This document shows positions 26,001-37,277 of a stretch of DNA of 64,000 nucleotides, in pieces (position 1 is the stretch's first letter; every line of letters starts with the position of its first letter). The position numbers and the translations under genes are program-made. The notes beneath the pieces are model-generated. The model saw only the letters and a program-made list of their open reading frames with translations. It searched no databases and was not told where the DNA came from. Source of the stretch: Pocillopora verrucosa (Eukaryota; Cnidaria; Anthozoa; Scleractinia; Pocilloporidae); NCBI RefSeq assembly GCF_036669915.1, contig NC_089321.1:16382093-16446092 (forward strand). Reading direction: 5' to 3'.

Positions 26001-29000
26001 AATGACATTGGAATTAAATGGTTTAAATTATTTTTGTTTTATTTGGCTGATATGAGTTCAACATTGAATTTGTTGAATTGGCAAATTTACCACATCCAAA
26101 TCAGCAAAATGGTTATTTTTCAACATTTTTCCAGAAATTGCAGCAAATATGTCAGAAATGAGTGATATTTATCATGTTTAAATAAACAAGTGTGTAAAAA
26201 CTTTCATTTCAACCTGTTGTGTCCTTCATATCCTCACCATAGTATAGATGCCAAAGAGTAGTTGTTTAGCATAATTTGGAACTAGGTTGTAGAACACTCA
26301 CCCACACTACAAAGAGAATGGCAAGGTTTACCAACTTTTTGTTGATTTAAGTTGTAGTTCAACTCAAATTTATTGATTATGACCTCACTGACTAATGTCC
26401 AGGGGTGTATTGTAATTGAATCCACTGTGATTTTGTTATTTCAGGAGATTAGCAAAGGATTTTTCTCAACCTTTGCCAGTAAGTACTTGTAACTACTCTG
26501 ATGCACTTGGTAGATTTCTATTTGTTATGTATATCCTCTCAGCTATTATTAAATCTCAGTGGCCAAAAGGCACATCAAAGTTTGTCTGTTCCTCTGGATG
26601 GGATGCCAGAACAGGAAACTAGAACGTTGGATGTTAGAACAGGGAACTAGAACATGGGATGCCAGAACAGGGAACTAGAACATGGGATGCCAGAACAGGG
26701 AACTAGAACATGGGATGCCAGAACAGGGAACTAGATAAATCTACAAATAGATTTCTATTTGTTTCCTTATTTACTTTTTGTCTGCTAGGAGAGTAAAGGA
26801 GATCTAGTGCAGCTTGCAGAACATCTTTCTTCCTTATCACTTGATGACTCTTCAACTGATAATACTCACCATAAACTGGCAGCTCTGGTAAAGACTCGGA
26901 ACATCATGAAGTTTTCTTTGTGTGCAAACGAAAGAGGAAAACTATGTCTATTTACTCCAGAAGAAATTTCCCTTTTGCAGAACATGCCTAAAGGTACATT
27001 AAAATTATTTTAAAAGAGATAGATAGCTTCCAGTTGTGTTATGCAGCCAAACCAGCATTAAATAAAGTGTTTAAGAGTTCAACTTCCTCTGGACTGGCTT
27101 GTATGACAGTATGACTTTAATAACATGAAAATTTATTCTTCCTGTGAACTGTGATAATTATTTATATGAAATGATTTGAGTTCTTTACACAAAGTTACAT
27201 CGTTAAAAACATTTTGATGCCAGAACACAACACTAAAACTCTAGCCAATTCTTCTTCTTGCGTCACATAGATAATTGCATTTTTCCTGATCTGACATTTC
27301 TTTAACAATTAGAACTGAACCTTAATATATAATGTTAAGCAAATAATGAATTAGGTAATAATCCTGTAGTGTGATATTAGTGAGGTAGGAAATTAAATTA
27401 TTGTTTTCTAGAGTGGACTGTTTGCACTTTGGAAACCTTCACACATCCAGTGAGCAAGGACAGAGAACTGCTGATCAGCAGGATGAGGGCTGGCTGTGAT
27501 TCTGCTGTGGTTAAGATTAACACAACATCTGGAGAGGAACAGAGCAAGGATTGCATTGTATGTCACTTTGTTTGTAACAACTTGATTTTATTACAATTAC
27601 TCTGTTAGATTCACTTAAGGAGAATGGAGATTCAATCCCTTAGTTGGAAGAGGTAGTAGTTTACCATCAGTGGTGATTCTGTAATAAAAGATCTGAGTGT
27701 AAGCTTTGTCTAAGGCCACTGCAATGAGTTCTTGGGTAAAATACTAATTAAACTCTCGTACCTCTTTATGTAGAAGATAAGTTTGAATACGTGTAGCTTG
27801 ATTAAGCAAACTATCTGGGATATCTGACATAGCCTGAGCTTAGCTGATGAATTCTCATTTAACCACTAGAAAGTCTGTAAGTAATGATAATGAACATAAC
27901 CAGACTTACCAGTATGTTCTTTTGGCAATGCAATTTAACTTAATTAACTATTGACTGAAATTTTTTTTTTGGTAAAGGGAGATGAAGTTGTTATGGATCT
28001 TTCAAAGCTGTTCCAGTCTGGTGTATTGGAGGAGTTCAAAGATATAATGAGTGACAGCATCAAAAGTATGAACATTAACAACACAGCAGAGTGGTGGGCA
28101 CTGAGGACAAGGCTTGACAGGAGAATGAAGGTGACCAGACTTAAACTCCCACAAGTGATGAATGTGTATCTTCTCCTAACAGGATCAGTACAGTATACAG
28201 GAATAAGGAGAAGAGAAAAGGCAGATTCATCAATAACATAGTGTTATCTTGATAATTATATCTCCAAATTTGAGGGAAAAATTTCAGAAAGAAATGTTTA
28301 AAGCTGAAAAGGAGAAGTAAAAATCAGATTTTTGAGGTTACAGTGTTTAAATTGGTAGAGTTAAATTATTTTGCTGGGGATGAGCGAAGTGCCTTTCTGC
28401 TGGTTTTGAACTTGCCTTAATCAAAGACTTTCAAGTATTTGATGGGCCAAATTTGTTAAATTTTTCTATAATCTATCTCAGAGCATTTTGACACATTATT
28501 TTTCTGGTCACATGGCCTGGTATTTCCATGGACAACAAAGTTGATAGATTGATATTTCCTAATGTGGCCCATTTTACATCCACATTTGATGTTCATAGGA
28601 GTCATTGCCAGTACTTCATCTTTTGATAACGGCTTTTCAATTGATTCTGGCAACCAAAACAAAAATAATCACAGTGGTCAATGAGAACTCTGCAACTGGA
28701 ATCCAAATGAAGTTTCCAAGAGGCAATAAGAACTTTAAGTGAAAACATGTGGAGTGTTGGAAATGTCAGAAGACACAGTTAAATGACCAGGTCACAATTT
28801 GTTTTACTTCTGCATCCAATTGATGGAAAGTTTGGTTAGAGCTTTAAAGACCATTATCTCAGTATGTAGTAAAGTATATCTAGAGTCATCTAGATATATT
28901 TGTGAAAATCAAACAAGTTCCTCTGTTGTAACCTATCACCATAATCATCAGTGCATGGATATCACATAGTTAAAAAAGAAATTTGTGATTTTTCTGATCA

Positions 29001-29565
29001 TTTCTTTAGAACCTTTTGGAGAAGATCGAAGGTTCTTGGCTTGGGAGGTGGAGAGGAATTCTTCTTGGTCAGCCTGTCAGTCAGGAACGTCATGAATCAG
29101 TAGCATCCCTAGCTAGAGAGTTGGAAGAGAAGATATTTGTCATGTGTGGATACCGACCCGATTATCATTTGCTTGAGGTATGACATGCATGAATTGATCA
29201 GAGTTTCTTATGTTCCAAGAAAAGCAGATTGAATGATAAATGTTTTGTCTGTCGATCTTTGTTACTATTTATAAATCATCTTCTTAAGTGCATGATCTGG
29301 AAATGATGATTGAAGCAGCTAGCAAAACCTTGCATTGTAACTGAAAGGGAACCAGGGATGGTGCATTGGTGAGAGTAATTGCCTCCCACCACTGTGGCTA
29401 CATGTGGGTAGAGTTTGTTTTTGGTTTGCGGCTTTGCTCTAAGGGTTTTTTGTCTGGGTCATCAGGTTTTCCTCCCTCCACAAAAACTAACATTTCGAAT
29501 TCCAATTTGACCTGGAATATGTGGACAAGAAGAGTCACTTTGTGGAATGTCCACAGTTGTATTTA

Positions 29566-29596
<31 letters not shown>

Positions 29597-32500
29597 GTAT
29601 CAGTATCAGTATCAGTATCAGTATCATTATCATTACCATTATTGTTATCATTATTATTATTATTATTATCATTAAGTGTCCTTTGTTTGTTTCAGGTCCT
29701 CATAGATTCATCATTCTGCTTGTCAAGAAAAGAAACTGCTGAAGCACTGATTGAAATTACTGGCATGGATGCAACCTTACCATCCTTTGAAAAAGTACAA
29801 ACAAAACTTTTCATGCAAGAGAAGAATTCCTCAATGTCAGCTTTAGCAATGCTTGATGTAAACCAATTGCAATTTGGTCTAACCTTCTTCCTAGACATAG
29901 CATCCCTCAGCTGTTGGGATTGTTTTTGTTTTGATTATTTGGTGTGCATTAAAATTTCACCGTATTAGTTTGTTGTGGTGGATTACCTGACAGGAGAATG
30001 TGTTTGGTCTTAGCAGCTAGACAGTGTTGTTCCTCAGCCTTGTCCCTTAAATTAATCATCTCTCATTTCATGATCTCTCACATTGTGTATTTCAGCTACT
30101 TGATGAAGTTGAGAACCTCACTGGCAAACTATTTGAAGACAGAGACAAGAAGAGCAACATAAACAGGTTTGGGGGAACATCAAGATTGATCTTCTTTCTT
30201 ACTTTGTATTGCTTCTACTCTTGGAAATGATTGATGATGACAAAAATTTCTTCTCAGGTCTGGTGATCACTCTGCTGAGAACATTGCCCGCCATCCCGTA
30301 ATCCTAATTCTTGGGAAAGTAAGAGCCAGCTTTTTTGGTCTGATATTCATTTAGTAATCAGCTATAAACATGTTCTATAGCTCTGGCTCTAAAGACCTGA
30401 CAAATGTAGAGCCAACATGTAAGTTCTTTGCTAGTGGGTGTTGGTGGACTGTCAAAGAATCAAAGCTCAGCCAAATGCTGAGGTGGGGGGAGCAGGGGGG
30501 GGTATCTGTAATGGACTGGCATTACATGATAGGGAAGTAGTGATACTCTTAGTTAAGAAAGTTTGAGCTCCATATTCAGCTGTTTGGAAAATGATGGTCA
30601 TGCATGGTCACATGCAATGTCAGTGTAATGGGTATTGGTTGTTCAACATTATTTTTGTTTAATAAAATTCAAGGTATTCTGACACAAAGGTAAATCTATG
30701 GGCATGCATACACATGCTACCATTGTAAAATGTATGGTTAAATTGTGGTAGCAAATGTTACATATCAATTCACTCAGTATTGTTACAAGATGGCAATATA
30801 TGAGCCAGAAATGATGAACCAGAGTCACTTTATGGCAATTGTATGAATCAAACTGACATCTTTTATGATTTCTAGGAAATTCAGCATCTTCCTTGGGAAA
30901 GTATACCCATGCTGTTTGACCAACCTGTGACTAGGGTCCCATCTTTGCAGTATCTTTTGTCCAAGGTACACATTCCATTAAACCATTAAAAGTTTGAAAA
31001 CCTGACTTGTTTCTCAAGAACTGTCCTGTTTTCTCCCAAAACCATATTGATTTTTGTCTCGGCTATGAAGTATGTTTGAAGACAGGTCGATGATGCCCAT
31101 TTTGAGATTCCAAAGAGTAACCTAACCTTTTGAGAATTGTCTTCAAATGTACAAAAATTGGACTATAGATTCTGGGAATTTGATATTGCTTGGTAACCCA
31201 GCTGCTTACATGTGATTCAACAGACATTAGCTCACACTATGGCTGCACTGATTTTACACTCACCAGAACTGAAGGGTGAGAAAAATGGAAAAATAAAGAC
31301 CAATGACTATAGTAGTAGTTTTTTTGAACGCTTTACATCCATTGTTATTTGGTTTGAACTGTGGGACATCATGTGCAGCTTGGCAATACTGAGTTGTTTT
31401 CAAAATGGCAACATCTGTAAACTTTTTTCTTCTTTTTTGCACATTTGGAGACAAATTTCAAAAAAATTTGTAATACTCTTTGGAGTCTCAAAATACAGAG
31501 TATTAAGTTTTTCAAGATCCTTTTCAATGGCAGAGACAAAACTATATGGTCTGATTATTTAAACAAAGTTTAATGGTTGTTTAACAAAACCATCTTGTAA
31601 ACAATCCTCAATTTAGTTGAACCCTTTTTTCTGATCACTTTTTTTTGGTGTCAGGAGAACCCAAAGCTAGCAGTGGAAGGACATCTATTTAATTCTATTA
31701 ATCCCCTTAAAGAGAAAACCTGAAGCCCGCTGGTTGTGTAAAACCATGGTTTGGGTTTGACCTTATGTAAATAACTGGCCCTATGGTTTCTGGAGCAAAG
31801 TTGTCCCTTAAAATAATGATTTCATAATTTCATTAGCATTTTTCTTTTTCTTTTTCTTTTTTTTTATAACATACATTTTGTTACACATTACAAAATGTAT
31901 GTCATTTTGTTATCTATTAGCCAAGGTAAGCAAAAGGGGAAATTGCCAGTTGATTGAATGGGTTGAAGCTCTCTTTAAGATGTGGTTGCCTGTCACAACA
32001 GTTTATGTGCCAGATTGTTAGTTTTTTAATACCATGATGTTTAGTATCAATAAATAATTTTTTTTGCATTTTTCTTGATAGTTATCTTGTCAGAGACAGT
32101 TGCCAGAGATTAATCCTGAGAAAACATTCTATGCACTCAATCCTCAGAATAACCTGCCTAACACCCAGAAAATGTTTCAGAAGTGGTTTGAAAGGTATGA
32201 AACACAAGCAAACAAACCAAAATGAAACAGAAGAAAGACCTGATATTGCTTTTCTTGTAAATTAAACTAGGTTATACAAGTTTATAGAGGTTACTCAGTA
32301 AATAAACCCCTTCAGGCAGCAGGTATTGTGGCTGATGTCTGCAGTTGAGATATTGTGCAAAAAATGAACATTTGGACTGGAAGCAAAGCTTTGAGGGCAA
32401 ATGTGAAATTTTGAGAGCAATCTGTCAGCAAAGGAAATTATCTGCAGACATCCCAGCAAGCTAGAAGAAGGTTTATAACCTTCCCTTTAATTTTCATATC

Positions 32501-34617
32501 ACTGGAATCTACAAAAAGAGTCCATTTTTCTTCCATCTGAAGTAATTCAGATGAAAAGGGAAACTTGCTAGCTTTTTTCGGCTGGGTTTGTTTCTTTTTT
32601 ACAGAAATAATTGGAGGACAAATATCCACATAAAGGGGTTATTGCATGACAACTGTCCAATGATTTGCACCATGTGACATAGGGTAGCCTATAATATCGT
32701 GTCAAAATTAATCATTAATTATTATCATTAATTAAATACACTATAAAAACAATTGTTGTGGTTTGCAGTGAGGATGGATGGCAGGGTATCACTGGCAATG
32801 CTCCAACACAGGAACAGTTCAGGAGTGCTTTGACTGACCATGACCTGTTCATGTAAGTTTCTGTAAATGCACTAGTAAAACTCCTATTCAATGAGTTCCC
32901 TTTGTCAAGAACATCAAGATTCTGGTGGGCCTCCTCTCTCTCATAAGCCACTTATGCCCCCCACCCCCTCTCTTGAACAAAAGCTACCCAATGCTTGTTA
33001 GATACTTACAGAGCTATCAGTTCCAAAATACTAAGAGTCATGACTCGTAAATGATAATCAAGCTGAATAAAATAGAAAAAGATATTTTTGGTTTCTTTTA
33101 GCAGTATAAATACTTAAAATTTTGTTTGTGTGGTTACTTAAGTTGGATTTCCCACATTATGATTTGTTGGTATCAGTTAGTAATGATTTATTAATGATTT
33201 ATGTTATGTTGACTGAACCGTGTACAATACTACTGGAACAAGAGAGATGATGGTTTTTGAGTGGCATAGGCATACCTTGAAAAAAAGTTAATGTCAGAAG
33301 TCAGATCTATGACCCTTTGTATTGTTGTGGTTCAATTTTATCCTTGGTTCAAATTTTATTTTCCTTTGATTCAAACTCATTATCATACATTACAATACCC
33401 AAAAACAAAAGAAAATAAAATTTGAAACAAGGATAAAATTGAACCACAACTTGCATCCAAGATATGGTAGGGTTGCAATAGCTAAGATGCCAAGCTAGGC
33501 CCAAAATACAAACATGGATGTGATAAACATTTTCAGATTAGGTATCTACAGTACAAAGTTTTATTGTTTCTGTTGCCTTAATCGTCACATCAATATTCTT
33601 TCTAGATATTTTGGTCATGGCACTGGGCGTGAATTTCTCCAGGGTGATGACATTCAGAGGTTGGATTGTCGAGCGGTCACTCTGCTTATGGGTTGCAGCT
33701 CTGGAAAATTACAGGTTAGTATATTCCAGACTGTGGAGGAAAATATTTCCATATAATTGGTGCAGACAAACCAACAAAGGCAAAGGAAGTGTTCAATTGT
33801 TTGGTTCTTTTGTGAAGTATGCATGTTGAGACTGGGGCATATTAGTAACTGAATTGTTTTAAATTCTCAAGGTTGGTGGTGAGTGTGAGCCAAGAGGGAT
33901 GGCATTAAACTATCTTCTTGCAGGCTGGTATGTTTTTGATGTTCCTTTGTTGCATTAGTTTGCCTTAAAAAGTCTTTATGGCTGTGCTCTATCAGTATTT
34001 TCAATAACTTGTTCACTAAGCAGCTGGTGATATTGTATTAGGCAGCTGTACTCAGAGATGGAGCCATAAAGCAAAACCCAAATACAGGAGCCTATTTTTA
34101 ACTCCCATGAGTGACCAAGACAGAATTTCTCCTTACAACATCTATACAATATCAGGCAGACAAGTGATGAGAATAAAGAAAAATATAATTAGGGGATTAC
34201 TAATTGACTCAAGACCAAATTCTTCAAACTAATATCACAATATCACAAAAACTATATGACAGACAGTAAGGAGAATTACTAATAAGATCTTGGGAGTTAA
34301 AGGGTTTACAGATGGCAGTAAGAGGTCCTATAGGCAGTGGTAGACTGCTGTTATCAAATGTTATAATTTTTGTCAATAATATTTATAATATATTCACTTT
34401 CAGCCCAGCCATTGTTGCTAACCTGTGGGATGTTACTGACAAAGACATTGATCGCTTCAGTGAATTGTTGCTGAAACAGTGGCTTCAATCCGGGTTGTGT
34501 TTGTCATTACCACAAGTACTAAGCCAGTCACGACAAGCTTGTAAACTGAAATATCTGATAGGAGCATCTCCTGTACTTTATGGCCTTCCAGCTTACACCA
34601 AAGAACAAAATGATTAA
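11061..34617 (+). CDS. ESPL1: Separase, the cohesin-cleaving cysteine protease of anaphase
   Basis: Thirty exons join in frame to 2096 residues (human is about 2120): 11061-11129, 11263-11455, 12555-13752, 14142-14403, 15977-16194, 16632-16736, 16853-17002, 19000-19216, 20169-20276, 20941-21024, 21814-22065, 22522-22678, 23167-23307, 23642-23822, 24453-25525, 25749-25965, 26445-26478, 26789-26993, 27412-27557, 27978-28130, 29010-29177, 29696-29857, 30096-30166, 30258-30318, 30876-30965, 32082-32194, 32769-32852, 33606-33714, 33872-33927, 34404-34617. The N-terminal two thirds is helical-repeat-like. Exon 15 ends in a low-complexity Lys/Ser-rich linker with basic clusters (KKRKGANSGRGRKQKK). 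The C-terminal protease domain has EWWALRTRLDRRM, LPWESIPML, YFGHGTG (His1975), LLMGCSSGKL (Cys2001) and ANLWDVTDKDIDRF. The 26-residue His-Cys spacing equals human H2003/C2029. Family role: cleaves the SCC1/RAD21 kleisin at anaphase onset and is held by securin and CDK1-cyclin B. The weakest junction is exon 1-2 (donor GTTGGT), so the first 23 residues are less certain. Confidence 0.96.
12200..12412 (+). mobile_element. TTAA-family MITE, third subfamily
   Basis: CTCTTTAACTCCCAAGATCT at the left, GAGTATTCTCATTACCTG inside, CTGGGAGCTTAAGGGTTAA at the right. It lies in a separase intron. Confidence 0.6.
13812..13930. mobile_element. Palindromic MITE (GTTGTGGTTCAATTTTATCC family), copy 1
   Basis: Left arm GTTTTGGTTCAGTTTTATCC, right arm the approximate inverse ending AAGATTGAATTGCAAC, about 120 bp in all. 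It begins 60 bp after the donor of the largest separase exon, so that exon's frame appears to run on into it. Confidence 0.65.
15132..15886. mobile_element. Long-inverted-repeat element in a separase intron
   Basis: About 755 bp with arms of more than 150 bp. CAACGCCAACTCGCC...TAAAATCGAGTAGAAA on the left is mirrored by TTTCTACTCGATTTTA...GGCGAGTTGGCGTTG on the right, and AACTTATTAGAAGTTAAA by its inverse. CAATTCAT occurs on both flanks (15124-15131 and 15887-15894), a likely 8-bp target duplication. No coding capacity. Confidence 0.72.
17069..17117. repeat. Short tandem repeat (ATGATTGCATGTAAAAC)
   Basis: About three units of 18-19 bp in a separase intron. Confidence 0.7.
17231..17359. mobile_element. 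Palindromic MITE, copy 2
   Basis: GTTGTGGTTCAATTTTATCC opens and GGATAAAATTGAGCCACAAC closes. The arms are about 45 bp with a short loop containing GGGTATTGTAATGTATGATA. Confidence 0.8.
18002..18180 (-). mobile_element. TTAA-family MITE copy, eroded
   Basis: Starts TAACCCTTTACCTCTTAAG and shares ATTAAGGTCATGAGAATAAAG and AACTAAAGAAGCTC with the reverse complement of the family. The right end has decayed. Confidence 0.65.
18203..18871. mobile_element. TA-flanked element with minisatellite arms
   Basis: Termini CCAGTAATTTGTACC and GGGTACAAACTGACTGG are inverted and bounded by TA on each side (18201-18202, 18872-18873). The left arm (to about 18455) is a degenerate tandem array of a unit near 20 bp around TTTTGTACCCATGGTTGTTTCAT. 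The right arm (18787-18871) has the same unit inverted (GGGTACAAAACAGCTG). TA duplication fits Tc1/mariner-type mobilisation. Confidence 0.68.
19600..19830 (-). mobile_element. tRNA-derived SINE copy, family 1
   Basis: GCTCCCCTGACAGTTTGC, CATCTTGCCCAAGAACACAA and a degenerate B-box precede TAGTCCACTGTGCCTCC, whose reverse resembles a tRNA D-arm (GTGGACTA). Confidence 0.55.
20560..20880 (-). mobile_element. tRNA-derived SINE copy, family 1, the fullest
   Basis: TTCCCTTGACAGTTTGCCAC, TGTTTTGCCCACAAACACAA, then the tRNA-like head TCTCAAACCTAGACCTC...CCAGTGCACTAATCATC in reverse. Simple C/G runs nearby. Confidence 0.6.
21533..21560. repeat. CAAA microsatellite
   Basis: A run of about six AAAC units in a separase intron. 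Confidence 0.8.
22089..22305 (+). mobile_element. TTAA-family MITE, second subfamily, eroded
   Basis: TTAACCCTTGGCTATCACTT at the left, GATGTTAGTTTGGAGAAG inside, TTATCACTTGTCTTCTTGA later. It lies in a separase intron. Confidence 0.6.
22762..22983 (-). mobile_element. tRNA-derived SINE copy, family 2
   Basis: In reverse it reads GGTTGGCAGTGGTAAGAGCC, a tRNA-like head, then CATAGGTTCAATTCCAGGAC and a tail TTTGACCTGGAATCAGTGGA shared with 29341-29560. Confidence 0.65.
24064..24272 (+). repeat. Dispersed foldback repeat copy in a separase intron
   Basis: ATTTTGATTGGTTCTTACCT, CAGTAATAGATCACACAATG and the inverted GTGTGATCTATACTAACTGA match the family at 43975-44275, with erosion. Confidence 0.6.
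25285..25296 (+). other. ESPL1: Candidate separase self-cleavage site (EMPR, P1 Arg1393)
   Basis: Within the disordered linker of separase the codons read DDEEPELEMPR/K. Known separase sites have the form ExxR with acidic residues upstream, and human separase cuts itself at three such sites in its own linker (around residues 1486-1535). The present site lies at 1390-1393, in the equivalent linker before the protease domain. The cleavage itself is inferred. Confidence 0.5.
26598..26733. repeat. 28-bp minisatellite in a separase intron
   Basis: GGGATGCCAGAACAGGGAAC followed by TAGAACAT repeats nearly five times. The first unit is the most divergent. It lies between the 34-nt exon 17 and exon 18. 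Confidence 0.85.
29341..29565 (+). mobile_element. tRNA-derived SINE copy, family 2, with microsatellite tail
   Basis: GGTGCATTGGTGAGAGTAAT head, CCAATTTGACCTGGAATATG and GTGGACAAGAAGAGTCACTT tail. It leads directly into the ATT/ATC microsatellite at 29562-29676. Confidence 0.65.
29562..29676. repeat. ATT/ATC/AGTATC microsatellite
   Basis: Compound trinucleotide and hexanucleotide tract ending about 20 bp before a separase exon acceptor at 29695. It probably grew from the SINE tail next to it. Confidence 0.85.
33324..33450. mobile_element. Palindromic MITE, copy 3
   Basis: Arms GTTGTGGTTCAATTTTATCC and GGATAAAATTGAACCACAAC are almost perfect inverses. The loop is the reverse complement of that in copy 2, so the whole element can lie in either orientation. 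Confidence 0.82.
34097..34305 (-). mobile_element. TTAA-family MITE, second subfamily, reversed
   Basis: CTCCCATGAGTGACCAAGAC at the left and CTTGGGAGTTAAAGGGTT at the right, with GACAAGTGATGAGAATAAAG inside. It sits directly before the last separase exon. Confidence 0.7.
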
Positions 34618-34975
34618 CTAAGATTAACATAGATTAGTTTTAGAAAGGAACAGCAAAGTATCTGCCATACTAGCAAAGTGTTGAACAAACAGTAGTGCAT
34701 ACAAGGCACAGTTATTAATTACATGTAATCAATTCACTAATGTATCATCAACTGGAAACAGTTCAAGAAAAATGTCATCTGTATTGTTTTTCATTAGCTT
34801 AAAATTTTTCTGGCATATTAAGGGTATTTCTCTGATATCTATATCAATTGTGAAAACAAAGAAAAACATTATTGACTGAATTGATGTTCCTTGTTTCCAA
34901 GCAGATACTTGGTGATTTTAGTATTAAATATTTTTTTAAATTCTTGTGCTCAAATGGTGATGATGATGTTGCCTC

Positions 34976-34981
34976 AATAAA
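34976..34981 (+). terminator. Polyadenylation signal AATAAA, possible separase 3' end
   Basis: AATAAA in the context CTCAATAAAGTG, 359 bp after the separase stop codon. It is a reasonable 3' end, but not the only AT-rich candidate nearby. Confidence 0.4.
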
Positions 34982-35297
34982 GTGTAATTATTCATGGAAA
35001 TATATATTTCTAGGTTTCCTCTCAATTGAGCAATTTTCATTTGTCCAAGTTAATTAAAAAAGAACCCTGTTATACTAAATTTTAAAGATCCAAAATGATA
35101 GTTTATTCCTTGGAAATGTAAAATTCATAACTGAATGTCAGCCATGATTTCAAGATATATCTTCATTTGTTTAGTAACTTTGCAAATCGGGAAAAGTGCA
35201 TTTTTGCTGATCGTTGAGGGGTTTGTTATGGTGAAAGAGAACTGGTTTTCACGCAAACTTCATGAAAACAAAACAAACTCAGAGGAAGCCTTTTGTT

Positions 35298-35465
35298 AAC
35301 TTTTTAAACTCTGAGAGTGATCAGCATCTAGTTTCTCCTTACCATTATAATGCTGAATCTCTTATTAAGATCATGAGCACAAAGGAAATGATCTCCAATC
35401 TAAGAAGCTTTCATTGTTAAACAAAGGAAATGTAAAGAGAGGAATATGGATACTTTAGTTAGGTT
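35298..35465 (-). mobile_element. TTAA-family MITE copy
   Basis: Contains GAGAGTGATCAGCATCTAGT and AAGATCATGAGCACAAAGG in the reverse orientation of the family consensus. Ends are eroded. Confidence 0.65.
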
Positions 35466-35881
35466 GATGCTATTGAATTACAAACTCTTCTTTTGACTGT
35501 CTTTTGTCTTGTTTTCTCCAAAATGGGTATCAACACATTTCTATGTAAGTAAGGAGTGAAATGAAGTGCTCAACAACTTTTTTTTTTAATAAATATAGTG
35601 TATCAATATTTTAAGCTAAGTAAAGAATTAAATTTGCCAGTTTATTTATGTTTTGCGCCAACATTACAAAGTAAGTTTATTTGGTTAATCTGTCTATTTT
35701 AGATCTTTTTTTAATACTAGAAACACCAACTGTATTGGCTGTTTTTTCATGGTCAGTGTTGAGCTAACAGCTTTCCTCCTTTACACAATGCTTTCCAATT
35801 TTTACCTGACATTTCAAAGAATGGCTGCAAAGGACTTGAACAAATAGCTTAAATCCAATCACCAAGCCTGACCTTTAAAAC

Positions 35882-36027
35882 CAAGGCCCAGTTGCTCAAA
35901 GGATGGATAACTCACTCTCCAGTGGATAAGTGTCAACAAAATGTACCACACTATCCACCGGATAGAGATTTATCTGACAAGTAAAAAGCATAATCCAGCC
36001 TTTGAACAAACAGTGCCAGGAATTCAG
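35882..36027. mobile_element. GGCCCAGTTG-type MITE
   Basis: Left end GGCCCAGTTGCTCAAAGGAT, right end CAGCCTTTGAACAAACAGTGCC, roughly inverted, with ATCCACCGGATAGAGATTTA inside. Confidence 0.6.
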
Positions 36028-36881
36028 CAAGCCATTACCCTTGGGCCAATTTACGTTCCATAGAATTGTACAGAAGGTACTATGTTATTACAAAAATGTT
36101 GTCTAATATTCTCTGTATTAGCTTTGCATGTTCCTAGATATCAAGTAGGATGTCTAAAACTCTGATCTTATACTCTTTTAATTAAAAGCATAGTAATAAA
36201 CCCTTCTACACCTTCTGGTGGCCATTTCTGGCTGAAAATATTCTGTTTACTACACTTCTCGTAAAATATACCTAGTGTATAGGCTAGAAAGCCAGTGAGA
36301 GACCACTGAGGTGGCAAACTTCCTACCCTCCACAACCATCAAATGCCAAGCAATATTAAAAAGAACTGGTTTAAAAGATCCTGAAGAAACCCACCCATAG
36401 TAACTTCATGCATACACAATACTTTGGGTATATTGGGCATACTGTGCTAAAATATTGCACTCGTTAGGCAAATATAATATTGTTTGCTGAGCTGGAAATT
36501 ATTAAATAAATGTGATCTCTGAGAGAAGATCACTGAGCTACTTGCATAACCAGTGATAATGCTGAGGACCTCTAAGTTACCAAATGAGGTCATAAATTTG
36601 ATACCCAAATGTTTCAGCTGGCCTCAGAGAGACTGTCCTTTTAGAGTTAATCACAGATGTGAAAGACTGGCTTTATACAGTTAAAATTTACTATGAAAAA
36701 ATTTAGAAATGTTGCTTACAACCTTCACTGCAGGTTAGAGTTACAACCACCTAACAACTCTTTGACAGGACCTCTGAACTGAAGAGCACATTCCTTTAAT
36801 TTTGCTTCTGACACAAATGGTTTAGAAAATGGTGAGGCCACCTGGCCCCATTTAGCCTAAATTAAAAGGTATACATGGTAA

Positions 36882-37085
36882 TTTAGAACTATCAACTGAG
36901 TTGATAACATTAATTGGCCACCTTAAATAGTAAAAAAGATGACATTTTGAGCATTGATCAGCTTTGTCACTCTTTACGGTGGGCAATTTATGTTATCAAC
37001 TCAATTGATAACGCTTGATTACCCTGCTTTATTCTCCCACCGACGCAGCACTACACTTTCTTTAGAAACCTACCCCCTTTAAAAG
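36882..37085 (+). repeat. TATCAACTCAG-type repeat copy
   Basis: Contains two near-palindromes ATCAACTGAGTTGATAAC and TATCAACTCAATTGATAAC about 100 bp apart, then CCCACCGACGCAGCACTACA. Related text occurs at 8551-8720, around 21560-21775 and at 47770-47870. Confidence 0.6.
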
Positions 37086-37277
37086 GTAAACATGTTTGCA
37101 TCAAGCCAAATTTCTAGGCATGAGGAGTGATAACATTCATTCATTACATCTCTAAGTCACCTTACAGTACTTTTGTCTGCCATAATTTAGCTGGGAAAAA
37201 CAACCTATTCTTTCAGAATCGCCTTGCACTATTAATAACTGTATCATCTAAAAGATAGCCAACATAAATAAACTATC

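Larger units (their letters stand above)
34618..37277. other. Convergent intergenic region between separase and HIBADH
   Basis: No coding sequence is recognised. It holds both 3' UTRs plus repeats: a minus-oriented TTAA-family copy (about 35298-35465), a GGCCCAGTTG-type element (35882-36027) and a TATCAACT-type element (36882-37085). Confidence 0.6.

Noticed and set aside
26598..26733. Possible CRISPR-like array
   Set aside because: Direct repeats are contiguous without unique spacers, in a eukaryotic intron. It is a minisatellite.
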